This document shows positions 24,373 to 31,106 of a stretch of 31,106 nucleotides of DNA, in pieces. Each line of letters opens with the position of its first letter. Positions within the stretch are counted from its first letter, which is position 1. Under the pieces are notes generated by a model. It had not been told where the DNA came from. It did not search any database and saw only the letters and a list, made by a program, of their open reading frames with translations. Position numbers and translations under genes: made by a program. The DNA is taken from NCBI GenBank assembly GCA_947462115.1, contig CANHON010000004.1, forward strand, positions 1-31,106. Direction: 5' to 3'. This stretch comes from Deltaproteobacteria bacterium (GTDB taxonomy: Bacteria; Myxococcota_A; UBA796; UBA2385).

Positions 24373-25553
24373 TCCTCCCGAACCTCGAGAGCCTCGAGCT
24401 GAACGGCGGCGCGGTCCTGCTCCGCGTCGACTTCAACGTTCCGCTCGACAAGGCGGGGAACGTCACCGACGACACCCGCATCCGCGGCGCCCTGCCGACC
24501 ATCCGGTACCTCCAAGAGCGGCGCTGCAAGGTGATCCTCTGCTCGCACCTCGGCCGCCCCGAGGGGCAGCGGGTCGAGAAGTTCTCGCTCGTGGGCGCGG
24601 GGGAGCGCTTGGCCACCTTGCTGGAGACCGAGGTGATCTTCTCGCCGGAGCTCATCGGCGATGGCGTGGAGCAGCTCGTTCGGGACCTCCCGGCCGGCGG
24701 CATCATGCTGCTGGAGAACCTGCGCTTTCACCCCGGCGAGCAGACCAACGACGCCGGCCTCGCGGCGGGCCTCGCTCGACTCGCCCGCATCTACGTCAAC
24801 GACGCCTTCGGGTGCATGCACCGCAAGGATGCGTCGATTGACGCGGTGGTGCCGATGATGGAGCACGTCGCCGCGGGCCTGCTCGTCGAGGCTGAGGTGC
24901 GCGCGCTCAGCCAGGTGCTCGGTCAGCCGGAGCGCCCCTTCGTCGCGGTGCTCGGCGGCGCCAAGGTGTCCGACAAGCTCGCGGTGCTGGAGGCCTTGGC
25001 CCGGCGCTGCGACGCCCTGTTGATCGGCGGAGCGATGGCCTACACCTTCCTCGCGGCCCAGGGCCGCAAGGTCGGGTCAAGTCGGGTCGAAGAGGACAAG
25101 AAGCTGCTCGCACGGCGCATCCTCGAGCGCTGCGCCGAGCGCGGCACCAAGGTGCTGCTGCCGGTCGATCATGTCGTCGCGACGGCGCTCAAGCCCGAAG
25201 CGGAGACCCGGATCGTCGGCAGCATCGAGGACGGCTGGATGGGCCTGGACATCGGCCCTGCTACGGTCGCGGCCTTCGCGGCCGAGATCGCCGGTGCGAA
25301 GACCGTCTTCTGGAACGGCCCTATGGGCGTGTTTGAGATGGCGCCCTTCGCCAAGGGCACGCTGGGCGTGGCGCAGGCCATCGCCCAGTGTCAGGGCTAC
25401 ACGGTGGTCGGCGGCGGCGACAGCGCGGCGGCGGTCGCCCAGGCCGGCCTCGCCGATCAGCTCAGCCACGTCAGCACCGGCGGCGGCGCCTCGATGGAGT
25501 TCATCGAGGACGGCGACCTGCCCGGCCTCAAGGCCCTCCGCAAGCAGCGCTGA
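24369..25553 (+). CDS. pgk: Phosphoglycerate kinase
   Basis: This 394-residue enzyme transfers phosphate from 1,3-bisphosphoglycerate to ADP. It shows VLLRVDFNVPLD (17-28), SHLGRPEG for phosphoglycerate binding, LLENLRFHPGE, VNDAFG, FVAVLGGAKVSDK, the FWNGPMGVFE hinge region, and the nucleotide-binding GGGDSAAAV near the end. The family's usual NDAFGTAHRAH stretch reads NDAFGCMHRKDAS here, a mild departure. It starts with GTG inside the end of gap (GTGA overlap), so its translation is coupled to gap. It is 31 bp upstream of tpiA. Confidence 0.97.
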   Translation: MILPNLESLELNGGAVLLRVDFNVPLDKAGNVTDDTRIRGALPTIRYLQERRCKVILCSHLGRPEGQRVEKFSLVGAGERLATLLETEVIFSPELIGDGVEQLVRDLPAGGIMLLENLRFHPGEQTNDAGLAAGLARLARIYVNDAFGCMHRKDASIDAVVPMMEHVAAGLLVEAEVRALSQVLGQPERPFVAVLGGAKVSDKLAVLEALARRCDALLIGGAMAYTFLAAQGRKVGSSRVEEDKKLLARRILERCAERGTKVLLPVDHVVATALKPEAETRIVGSIEDGWMGLDIGPATVAAFAAEIAGAKTVFWNGPMGVFEMAPFAKGTLGVAQAIAQCQGYTVVGGGDSAAAVAQAGLADQLSHVSTGGGASMEFIEDGDLPGLKALRKQR

Positions 25554-25584
25554 GGCCCGGGCCCCGGCCCGGTGGGAGTAGAAG

Positions 25585-26349
25585 ATGGCGCGTCGCCCTT
25601 TTGTGGCCGGCAACTGGAAGATGTACAAGGGGCCCGTCGAGGCGGACGCCTTGGCCATGGCGCTCAAGCGTGCCCTGGTGGACGTCGGCAACGTCGATGT
25701 GGCGGTGGCGCCCCCGATGGTGTCCATCGCCGCGGTGGCGGCGCGCTTGCGCCACAGCGGGGTGGCGCTGGCAGGCCAGAACCTCCACCCCGCCGCCGAG
25801 GGCGCCTTCACCGGCGAGACCAGCGGGGAGCACCTCAAGGCGGCGGGCTGCGCCTATGTGCTCATCGGCCACAGCGAACGTCGGACCTTGTTCGGCGAAG
25901 ATGACGCGCTGGTGGCCCAAAAGGTCAGCGCTGCGATGCGGGCGGGTCTGTTGCCCATCCTGTGCGTGGGCGAGACCTTGGCCGAGCGGGACGCGGGGCA
26001 GGAGGTTGCGGTGGTCACCCGCCAGCTCGAGGTCGCGCTCCGCGGCATGCCGGCCGACCAGGCCGCCGGCGTGACCGTGGCCTATGAGCCCGTCTGGGCC
26101 ATCGGTACGGGGCGCTCCGCATCTCCTGCCCAAGCGCAAGAGATGCACGCCACGGTCCGGGCCTTCTTGCACGCCCGGTTCCCGGCCTTTGTGGGCGCCC
26201 AGGTGCGAATCCAATACGGTGGCAGCGTCAAGCCCGGAAACGCCGCGGCGCTGCTCTCGCAGCCCGACATCGATGGCGCGCTGGTCGGCGGCGCGAGCCT
26301 CGACGCCGACGATTTCTTCGCCATTATCCGCGCGGCCGCCGGCCGCTGA
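25585..26349 (+). CDS. tpiA: Triosephosphate isomerase
   Basis: This 254-residue TIM-barrel enzyme interconverts dihydroxyacetone phosphate and glyceraldehyde 3-phosphate. The active-site residues are present: Asn10 and Lys12 in GNWKM, His96 in VLIGHSERR, and Glu168 in AYEPVWAIGTG, with the phosphate-binding YGGSVKPGN and LVGGASL motifs. GGGAG lies six bases before the ATG. It is third in the gap-pgk-tpiA-secG operon, 40 bp upstream of secG. Normal length for the family. Confidence 0.97.
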   Translation: MARRPFVAGNWKMYKGPVEADALAMALKRALVDVGNVDVAVAPPMVSIAAVAARLRHSGVALAGQNLHPAAEGAFTGETSGEHLKAAGCAYVLIGHSERRTLFGEDDALVAQKVSAAMRAGLLPILCVGETLAERDAGQEVAVVTRQLEVALRGMPADQAAGVTVAYEPVWAIGTGRSASPAQAQEMHATVRAFLHARFPAFVGAQVRIQYGGSVKPGNAAALLSQPDIDGALVGGASLDADDFFAIIRAAAGR

Positions 26350-26389
26350 ACCCGGTCGGGGCGCCTCCGACCGATCCTGTGGGAACACC

Positions 26390-26851
26390 ATGCAGATCTT
26401 CCTCACCATCCTCCACCTGATGCTGTGCTTCGGGCTGATCCTCATCATCTTGCTGCAGCCCGGCAAAGAGGGGGCCTCGGTGTTGGGCGGCGGCGGCGGC
26501 AACCAGATGTACGGCCCGCGGGGGCAGGGCAACCTGCTGAGCCGCGGCACCACGCTCATCGCCGCGATGTTCATGGTGACCAGCATCGCCCTGGCCTGGT
26601 ACAGCAGCGACCGCACCAGCTCCGGCTCCGACATCGGGAGCGAGCTCGAGCGGCTGCAGCAAGAGCAGACCCAGACCGTCACGCCGCCCCCTGCGGCGCC
26701 GACGCCCGTCGCGCCTCCGCCCGTCGTGCCCGCGCCGACCGACGCGGCGGTGGAGCTGCCCGCCCCGGGTCCCGCGGAGGGGGCGCCCGCCGCCAATGGG
26801 GCGCCCGCTGGGGCCCCGGCCGCCGCGCCGGTCAACGAAGCGGTCGAGTAA
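26390..26851 (+). CDS. secG: Protein translocase subunit SecG with Pro/Ala-rich tail
   Basis: This 153-residue protein has the SecG core: a first membrane span (MQIFLTILHLMLCFGLILIILLQPGKEG), the conserved loop GASVLGGGGGN, and a second span (LIAAMFMVTSIALAWYSS). SecG is the small inner-membrane partner of SecYE. After residue 80 comes a long low-complexity tail rich in Pro, Ala and Val (TPPPAAPTPVAPPPVVPAPT and so on), which would be periplasmic or cytoplasmic depending on topology. Such tails are frequent in this lineage. Position after tpiA and before tRNA-Leu is a widespread arrangement. Confidence 0.93.
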   Translation: MQIFLTILHLMLCFGLILIILLQPGKEGASVLGGGGGNQMYGPRGQGNLLSRGTTLIAAMFMVTSIALAWYSSDRTSSGSDIGSELERLQQEQTQTVTPPPAAPTPVAPPPVVPAPTDAAVELPAPGPAEGAPAANGAPAGAPAAAPVNEAVE

Positions 26852-26893
26852 AGGCGGCGCTTCGCCGACCGCGAAAAAGAAGTTGAGAGTGGG

Positions 26894-26922
26894 TTGACAG
26901 TCGAGTGAGGTCTTGATAAGAG
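26894..26922 (+). promoter_or_regulatory. Promoter-like sequence for tRNA-Leu
   Basis: A perfect TTGACA (26894-26899) is followed after 17 bases by TAAGAG (26917-26922), a modest -10. The tRNA begins 18 bases farther on. Spacing is right for independent expression of the tRNA, although readthrough from secG is also possible since no terminator is seen between them. Confidence 0.5.
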
Positions 26923-26939
26923 TGGGGGGTCACCGGTCT

Positions 26940-27023
26940 GCGCGGGTGGCGGAATTGGTAGACGCGCTAGGTTGAGGGCCTAGTGGAGTAAAATCCGTGG
27001 GGGTTCGAGTCCCCCTCCGCGCA
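26940..27023 (+). tRNA. tRNA-Leu (GAG anticodon)
   Basis: The 84-nt cloverleaf has acceptor stem GCGCGGG with CCGCGC plus discriminator A, a D-arm GGCGGAATTGGTAGACGC, and an anticodon stem CTAGG/CCTAG around TTGAGGG, giving GAG at positions 34-36 (reads CTC/CTT). The long variable arm (TGGAGTAAAATCCGT) is typical of class II leucine tRNA, and the T-arm is GGGGGTTCGAGTCCCCC. CCA is not encoded. Confidence 0.97.
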
Positions 27024-27030
27024 CTATGAC

Positions 27031-27073
27031 AAGGGCGCCTTGGCTACAAGCCGAGGCGCCCTTCGGTTTTTTT
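27031..27073 (+). terminator. Strong Rho-independent terminator after tRNA-Leu
   Basis: AAGGGCGCCTTGGCT pairs with AGCCGAGGCGCCCTT (15 bp, one G-T pair) around ACA, then CGG and seven T residues. It starts eight bases after the tRNA end and ends the glycolysis-secG-tRNA unit. The opposite strand lacks a T-run. Confidence 0.93.
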
Positions 27074-27149
27074 GGGTTCAGCGCAGCCCCGCCGGCCGCT
27101 GGGGCCGGGGCAGGGCTGGTCGTCGGGGCGAAGGCGCGCCCCTGCGCCC

Positions 27150-28760
27150 TTAGAAGCGCCGCTGCACGATGGTGTCCCGCAAGAACCGGGGGTCCGGCTC
27201 GGGGTAGTCGAGGGTGAAGTGCAGGCCTCGGCTCTCCCGCCGGCGCATGGCGCAGTCCACCACCACGCCCGCCACCGTCGCGAGGTTGCGGAGCTCGATG
27301 AGATCGCCCGTCAACACGTAGTCCCAGTAGTAGGCCTCGATCTCGTCGTCGATGAGGTCGAGCCGCTTGCGGGCACGGCGCAGGCGCCCACTGCTCCGCA
27401 CGATGCCCACGTAGTTCCACATGAGGCGGCGGATCTCGTCCCACACCTGGGTGATGATGACCTGCTCATCCGGCCGATCGGCCTTGCCCGGGTCCCATGG
27501 CGGCAGCGGCGGGGGTTCGGCGAGGCCCGGGAGGCGGGCGCGGATGGCCTCAGCGGCGTGCACCGCGAAGCTGATGGCCTCCAGCAGCGAGTTGCTGGCG
27601 AGGCGGTTGGCGCCGTGCAAGCCGGTGCAGCTCGCTTCGCCCACCACGAACAGGTTGGCGAGATCACTCTCGCTGTCGCCGTTGACGAGCACCCCACCGC
27701 ATTGGTAGTGCGCCGCGGGCACCACCGGGATCGGGCGCTTGGCCATGTCGATGCCGAGGCTCTGGCACTTCGCGTCGATGTTGGGGAAGTGGTGCTCGAC
27801 CTGCTCTCGGCTCATGTGCGTCATGTCGAGGAAGACGCAGTCGTCGCCGGTGCGCTTGAGCTCCGAGTCGATCGACCGGGCGACGATGTCGCGGGGCGCG
27901 AGCTCGAGGCGCGGGTCGTAGCGGTGCATGAAGGCCTCGCCGTTCGCGAGCCGCAGCACGCCGCCTTCGCCCCGTAAAGCCTCAGAGATCAGGAAGTTGC
28001 CTGCCTCGGCATGGAACAGGCAGGTGGGGTGGAACTGCACGAACTCCATGTTGGCGACGCGGGCGCCGGCCCGGTAGCACATCGCCACGCCGTCCCCGGT
28101 CGCGACGTCGGAATTGGTCGTGTAGAGGTAGACCTTGCCGGTGCCGCCGGTGCAGACGGCGACGACCTTCGCGCGGTGCACCTCGACGCCCTGGGTGGCG
28201 GTGTTGAGCACGTAGGCACCCAAGACCCGGTCGGGCGCCGGCGGCAGCTCGCCGGAGCGCCGCGCCAGCCAGCCCTCGGTGATGAGGTCGATGACCATGC
28301 GGTCTTCGAGCAGCTCGACCGCGGGGTGCTCTTCGAGGCGGGCGAACAGGGCGCGCATGATCTCGGCGCCGGTCAGGTCCTTGGCGTGGAGGATGCGCCG
28401 GCGGCCATGACCCCCTTCGCGGTGAAGATCATAGAGATGGGGCTTGTCGGACCAGCGGTCGAATTCCACGCCGAGGTCGATGAGCTCCTGCACCCGGGCC
28501 GAGGCCTCTTGGGCCGTGCGCTCCACCACCTCGCGGCGGCAGAGCCCCGCACCGGCGACCATGGTGTCGCTGACGTGATCTTCCCACGAGTCCTCCTCCC
28601 GCCAGGCGGCCGCGATGCCCCCCTGCGCGTAGCGGGAGTTGCCCTCCTCGCGAAGGCGCTTGGTGAGCACGCGGACCGTCGCGACCTCGGAGAGGGCGAG
28701 CGCGAGGCGCAGCCCTGCGAGGCCGCTGCCCACGATGAGGACGTCCACCGACTTGTCCAA
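27150..28760 (-). CDS. nadB: L-aspartate oxidase
   Basis: This 536-residue FAD enzyme oxidises L-aspartate to iminoaspartate, the first step of de novo NAD synthesis. Motifs are VLIVGSGLAGLRLALALSE, SRYAQGGIAAAW, the fumarate-reductase-like MEFVQFHPTC, EALRGEGGVLRLANGEAFMHRYDPRLELAPRDIVAR with the catalytic Arg, and AHYQCGGVLVN then FVVGEASCTGLHGANRLASNSLLEAISFA. The C-terminal helical domain has the usual RRRESRGLHFTLDYPE motif. I prefer a TTG start at 28760, because GGTGGAGG ends five bases upstream; an in-frame GTG at 28772 has no ribosome site. nadA and nadC are not in the window. It is divergent from the transglycosylase gene. Confidence 0.93.
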   Translation of the reverse strand: MDKSVDVLIVGSGLAGLRLALALSEVATVRVLTKRLREEGNSRYAQGGIAAAWREEDSWEDHVSDTMVAGAGLCRREVVERTAQEASARVQELIDLGVEFDRWSDKPHLYDLHREGGHGRRRILHAKDLTGAEIMRALFARLEEHPAVELLEDRMVIDLITEGWLARRSGELPPAPDRVLGAYVLNTATQGVEVHRAKVVAVCTGGTGKVYLYTTNSDVATGDGVAMCYRAGARVANMEFVQFHPTCLFHAEAGNFLISEALRGEGGVLRLANGEAFMHRYDPRLELAPRDIVARSIDSELKRTGDDCVFLDMTHMSREQVEHHFPNIDAKCQSLGIDMAKRPIPVVPAAHYQCGGVLVNGDSESDLANLFVVGEASCTGLHGANRLASNSLLEAISFAVHAAEAIRARLPGLAEPPPLPPWDPGKADRPDEQVIITQVWDEIRRLMWNYVGIVRSSGRLRRARKRLDLIDDEIEAYYWDYVLTGDLIELRNLATVAGVVVDCAMRRRESRGLHFTLDYPEPDPRFLRDTIVQRRF

Positions 28761-28947
28761 AGCTGCCTCCACCGCCGACCGGCGGTCGTCGGGCCCCAGG
28801 TCTTTGAAGGGGCCCTGCGCCGGGGGTCTAGCCCGTCCCTCGCGCGGCGGCGCCCCCGCTTGTCTGCCCTCCAGCGCTCCGGTACACTGGCCGGGGGCGC
28901 CCCCTTCGGCGTGCTTGCGGCTTCGTCATCGCGCTTCGGGAGTCTGC

Positions 28948-29556
28948 ATGTGGTGGTTGTTTTGGATGCCATCGCTCCAGGCGACCGACATCTACCGCGC
29001 AGAGCTCTCCAACGGCACGGTGCTCTACACCGACGCGCCCGCGGGGCAGGGCTTCCAGCCCTTCCTGTTGGACAAGAAGCCGCTCCCGCATCGAAACAAG
29101 GTGAACGTTCGGAATTTCCCGCTGCTCGACAGTTGGGATGACGAGATCTTGTCGGCCTCGGCCCAGTACGGCGTGCCGGCCGAGCTCATCAAGGCGGTCT
29201 GCCTCGCCGAGAGCGGCATGAACCCGCGCGCCCTGAGCCCAGCGGGCGCCCGGGGCTTGATGCAGCTGATGCCTGACACCGCCCGCGGCCTCGGCGTGAA
29301 GGATCCCTGGGATCCCGTGCAGAACATCGACGGAGGGACCCGCTACCTTCGCAGCTTGATGCAGCGCTTCCCGCAGCTCGCCCATGCGGTGGCGGGCTAC
29401 AACGCGGGCCCCAAAAACGTCGAGAAGCATCGGGGGATCCCCCCCTTTACCGAGACCCAGAACTACGTGGTCCGCGTGCTCGACCTCTACGACCACCTTC
29501 GCGACGCCCGTCCGGTGGTGCCGGAGGACGTCCCCGCTTACGAGGCGGGGCGGTGA
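28948..29556 (+). CDS. Lytic transglycosylase with SLT domain
   Basis: This 202-residue protein begins with a short signal-like segment (MWWLFWMPSLQA), then a small DUF4124-like beta region (TDIYRAELSNGTVLYTDAPAGQGFQPFLLD). The soluble lytic transglycosylase domain runs from about 65: YGVPAELIKAVCLAESGMNPRALSPAGARGLMQLMPDTA with catalytic Glu88, then GGTRYLRSLMQRF, HAVAGYNAGPKNVEKHRGIPPFTETQNYVVRV. It cleaves peptidoglycan glycan strands in the periplasm. GGGAG lies five bases before the ATG. Its TGA overlaps a GTG of the next frame (pgsA), suggesting a joint transcript. The exact export route is uncertain because the N-terminus is short. Confidence 0.85.
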   Translation: MWWLFWMPSLQATDIYRAELSNGTVLYTDAPAGQGFQPFLLDKKPLPHRNKVNVRNFPLLDSWDDEILSASAQYGVPAELIKAVCLAESGMNPRALSPAGARGLMQLMPDTARGLGVKDPWDPVQNIDGGTRYLRSLMQRFPQLAHAVAGYNAGPKNVEKHRGIPPFTETQNYVVRVLDLYDHLRDARPVVPEDVPAYEAGR

Positions 29557-29600
29557 GCGAAGGGCCCCCAGTCGGGGGCGCGTCACCCCGACGGAGCCCC

Positions 29601-30194
29601 ATGGAGCAGCACCAGAAGCGGCGGGACGGATTCTGGAACATCCCCAACAGCATCACCGTCGCGCGCATCGCGATGGTGCCGTTCATGGTCTTTTTGCTGT
29701 GGGACGACCCGAGCCCCACAGAGACCTGGGCGGCGTTCGTGATCTTCGTCGGCGCGATGATCACGGACATCCTCGACGGCTGGCTCGCCCGGCGCTGGAA
29801 CTTGGTCAGCCCCGCCGGCGCCTACCTCGACCCCCTCGCCGACAAGCTCATGGTCACCACCACCCTCGTCATGATGGTGGAGCGGAGCTGGGTCCCGGCC
29901 TGGCTCGTGGCGCTGCTCATCTGCCGAGAGTTCGCCATCACCGGCCTGCGCGGCATCGCCAGCCAGGAGGGCATGGTGATCAGCGCGAGCACGCTCGGCA
30001 AGTTCAAGACGGCCTACCAGGGCACAGCCTTGGGCGTGATGCTGTGGACGCCCCACACCTTCGGCCTGAACCCGCACGTCACCGGCCTCGCCTTCCTCTA
30101 CATCGCCACGTTCTTCTCTTTGGCCAGCGCCTCGGAGTACATGATCCAGTTCTTCGCGCAGGGCGCCGGCAAGGTCAAACGACCGGAGGGCTGA
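29601..30194 (+). CDS. pgsA: CDP-diacylglycerol-glycerol-3-phosphate 3-phosphatidyltransferase
   Basis: This 197-residue membrane enzyme makes phosphatidylglycerol phosphate from CDP-diacylglycerol and glycerol 3-phosphate. The CDP-alcohol phosphotransferase motif D-x2-DG-x2-AR-x8-G-x3-D-x3-D is complete at 56-81 (TDILDGWLARRW...GAYLDPLAD). The N-terminal NIPNSITVARI and CREFAITGLRGIA segments fit PgsA rather than other family members. ATG 29601 has CGGAG four bases upstream; an upstream in-frame GTG at 29553 overlapping the transglycosylase stop would add 16 residues. The last 20 bases overlap the convergent epimerase gene. Confidence 0.9.
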   Translation: MEQHQKRRDGFWNIPNSITVARIAMVPFMVFLLWDDPSPTETWAAFVIFVGAMITDILDGWLARRWNLVSPAGAYLDPLADKLMVTTTLVMMVERSWVPAWLVALLICREFAITGLRGIASQEGMVISASTLGKFKTAYQGTALGVMLWTPHTFGLNPHVTGLAFLYIATFFSLASASEYMIQFFAQGAGKVKRPEG

Positions 30195-31106
30195 GGCGGC
30201 GTTGGCGGGCGGTCTCGGCGATGCCCGCTGGCAGCAGCATCTGCGGTCGCCAGTCGAGCGCTGCGCCCGCGCGCTGGATGTCGGCGTGGGTGCGCGGAAC
30301 GTCGCCCGGCTGATCGGGCAGGTGCAGGCGGTGCACCGGGCGGCCCACGGCGAGCTCAATGGCGTCCACCAGGGCGTCCAGGCGGATCGGTGCGCCGCTG
30401 CCGATGTTGTAGACGCCAAAACCGATGGGCCGGTCGAGGGCCGCGAGGATGGCGTCCACGGCGTCTCCGACCCAGGTGAAGTCTCGCAGCGCGGACCCGT
30501 CGCCGAAGATCGGCACGGGCTCACCATTCAGCGCGCGCTCGATGAACAGGGCGATGGCCATGGCCGGGCGCTGGCGGGGGCCGTAGACGGTGAAGAAGCG
30601 CAGGCAGCGCGCCTGAAGGCCCCAATCGGAGTGCGCGGAGTAGAGGAACAGCTCGCAGGCGCGCTTGGTGGCGGCGTAGGGGCTGACGGGGTGGCCGACG
30701 TCGTCGTCCTCGGTGAAGGCGTGGGCGTCGGCGCGGCGGCCGTAGACGCTGCTGCTGCTCGCGAACACGAGGGGCACCGGTCGCGCGCGGATGGCGGAGA
30801 TGAGCTCCAGCGTGCCCCGCACGTTGACGTCCTCGTAGAGGAGCGGGTCGGCGAGGCTCTCGCGCACGCCTGCCCGCGCGGCGAGGTGCACGACCGCGTC
30901 GGCGCCGTTGAGGGCCTCGCGGACCGCATGTCCGTCCCGCAGATCGCCTTGCACCAGCCGGACGGGCAGCCCGGCGAGGTTCTCCTGCTTCATCTCGATG
31001 GCGTAGGCGTCGTCAAAGTTGTCGAGGACCGTGACCGCCCGACCCGCGCGCAGCAGCGCCCGACAGAGGTGACCGCCGATGAAGCCGGCGCCGCCGGTGA
31101 CCAAGA
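30175..31106 (-). CDS. NAD-dependent nucleotide-sugar epimerase/dehydratase (5' end outside window)
   Basis: At least 309 residues of a short-chain extended-type enzyme are present; the frame is open to the right edge, so the start lies beyond 31106. Motifs are VTGGAGFIG, VLDNFDD, VVHLAARAGVRESL, SSSSVYG with the catalytic Ser region, YAATK with the Tyr/Lys pair, and RFFTVYGPRQRPAMAIALFIERALNGEPVPIFGDG, then RDFTWVGDAVDAI. This pattern is closest to UDP-glucuronate 4-epimerase and related sugar epimerases used for surface polysaccharides, but the substrate cannot be fixed from sequence alone. It converges on pgsA with a 20-base overlap of the coding ends. Confidence 0.88.
   Translation of the reverse strand, partial: LVTGGAGFIGGHLCRALLRAGRAVTVLDNFDDAYAIEMKQENLAGLPVRLVQGDLRDGHAVREALNGADAVVHLAARAGVRESLADPLLYEDVNVRGTLELISAIRARPVPLVFASSSSVYGRRADAHAFTEDDDVGHPVSPYAATKRACELFLYSAHSDWGLQARCLRFFTVYGPRQRPAMAIALFIERALNGEPVPIFGDGSALRDFTWVGDAVDAILAALDRPIGFGVYNIGSGAPIRLDALVDAIELAVGRPVHRLHLPDQPGDVPRTHADIQRAGAALDWRPQMLLPAGIAETARQRRLSPPVV

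Noticed and set aside
26853..26875. CGGCG-CTT-CGCCG hairpin after secG as a terminator
   Set aside because: Five-base stem followed by an A-rich, not T-rich, stretch on the plus strand.
27083..27115. GC-rich hairpin downstream of nadB as a terminator
   Set aside because: The stem is strong but no T-run follows on the minus strand, and the nearby T-run belongs to the plus-strand tRNA terminator.
27074..27149. Integration site at the tRNA-Leu 3' end
   Set aside because: A housekeeping gene (nadB) follows directly, with no integrase and no repeated tRNA 3' segment in the window.
1..31106. CRISPR array, prophage or integrated plasmid
   Set aside because: No regularly spaced direct repeats with unique spacers, no integrase, phage structural or replication genes; the short tandem repeats found are adjacent units of 33 and 35 bp.

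Overview
The window is very GC-rich DNA (I estimate about two thirds G+C) with dense genes in the style of Myxococcota (former Deltaproteobacteria). The best lineage clue is a chromosomal set of Glt/Nfs-type envelope genes: outer-membrane barrels, periplasmic TPR proteins and an FHA/TonB protein. This family is known from Myxococcus gliding motility and spore-coat assembly. I do not recognise the species.

Layout. (1) 1-690: a mobile-element scar. A truncated IS3-type OrfA is cut by what looks like an IS21-type end at the window edge, with a second transposase-accessory-like fragment beside it. (2) 687-4093, minus: a polar amino-acid ABC module, made of a putative outer-membrane barrel, a single-chain solute-binding-protein/permease fusion and a GlnQ-type ATPase. 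(3) 4350-15832, minus: seven genes in the order gltA, gltB, gltC, gltD, gltE, then a terminator and a 666-bp spacer, then gltF and gltG, with a terminator after gltG. Together they predict an envelope-spanning machine: outer-membrane barrels, periplasmic TPR scaffolds, an outer-membrane TPR lipoprotein, and an inner-membrane protein reaching across the periplasm. (4) 16282-21499: two small secreted proteins of unknown function flank a minus-strand operon of a polytopic membrane protein, a left-handed beta-helix protein and a family 2 glycosyltransferase, probably a lipid or glycan tailoring pathway. (5) 21496-23136: an FAD-dependent dehydrogenase of the COG2509 type. (6) 23365-27073, plus: gap, pgk, tpiA, secG and tRNA-Leu(GAG) with its own promoter-like sequence and a strong terminator. 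(7) 27150-31106: nadB (minus), a lytic transglycosylase and pgsA (plus), and an NAD-dependent sugar epimerase running off the right edge.

The housekeeping genes (gap-pgk-tpiA-secG, nadB, pgsA) are ordinary. The most interesting part is the compact A-to-G Glt/Nfs-like set with no recognisable motor genes in the window. Next are the unnamed three-gene membrane/glycosylation operon, the binding-protein/permease fusion and the 35-bp tandem repeat carrying the ribosome site of the barrel gene. All promoters were judged by eye and are weak calls. Protein families were assigned by recognising motifs, not by database search.
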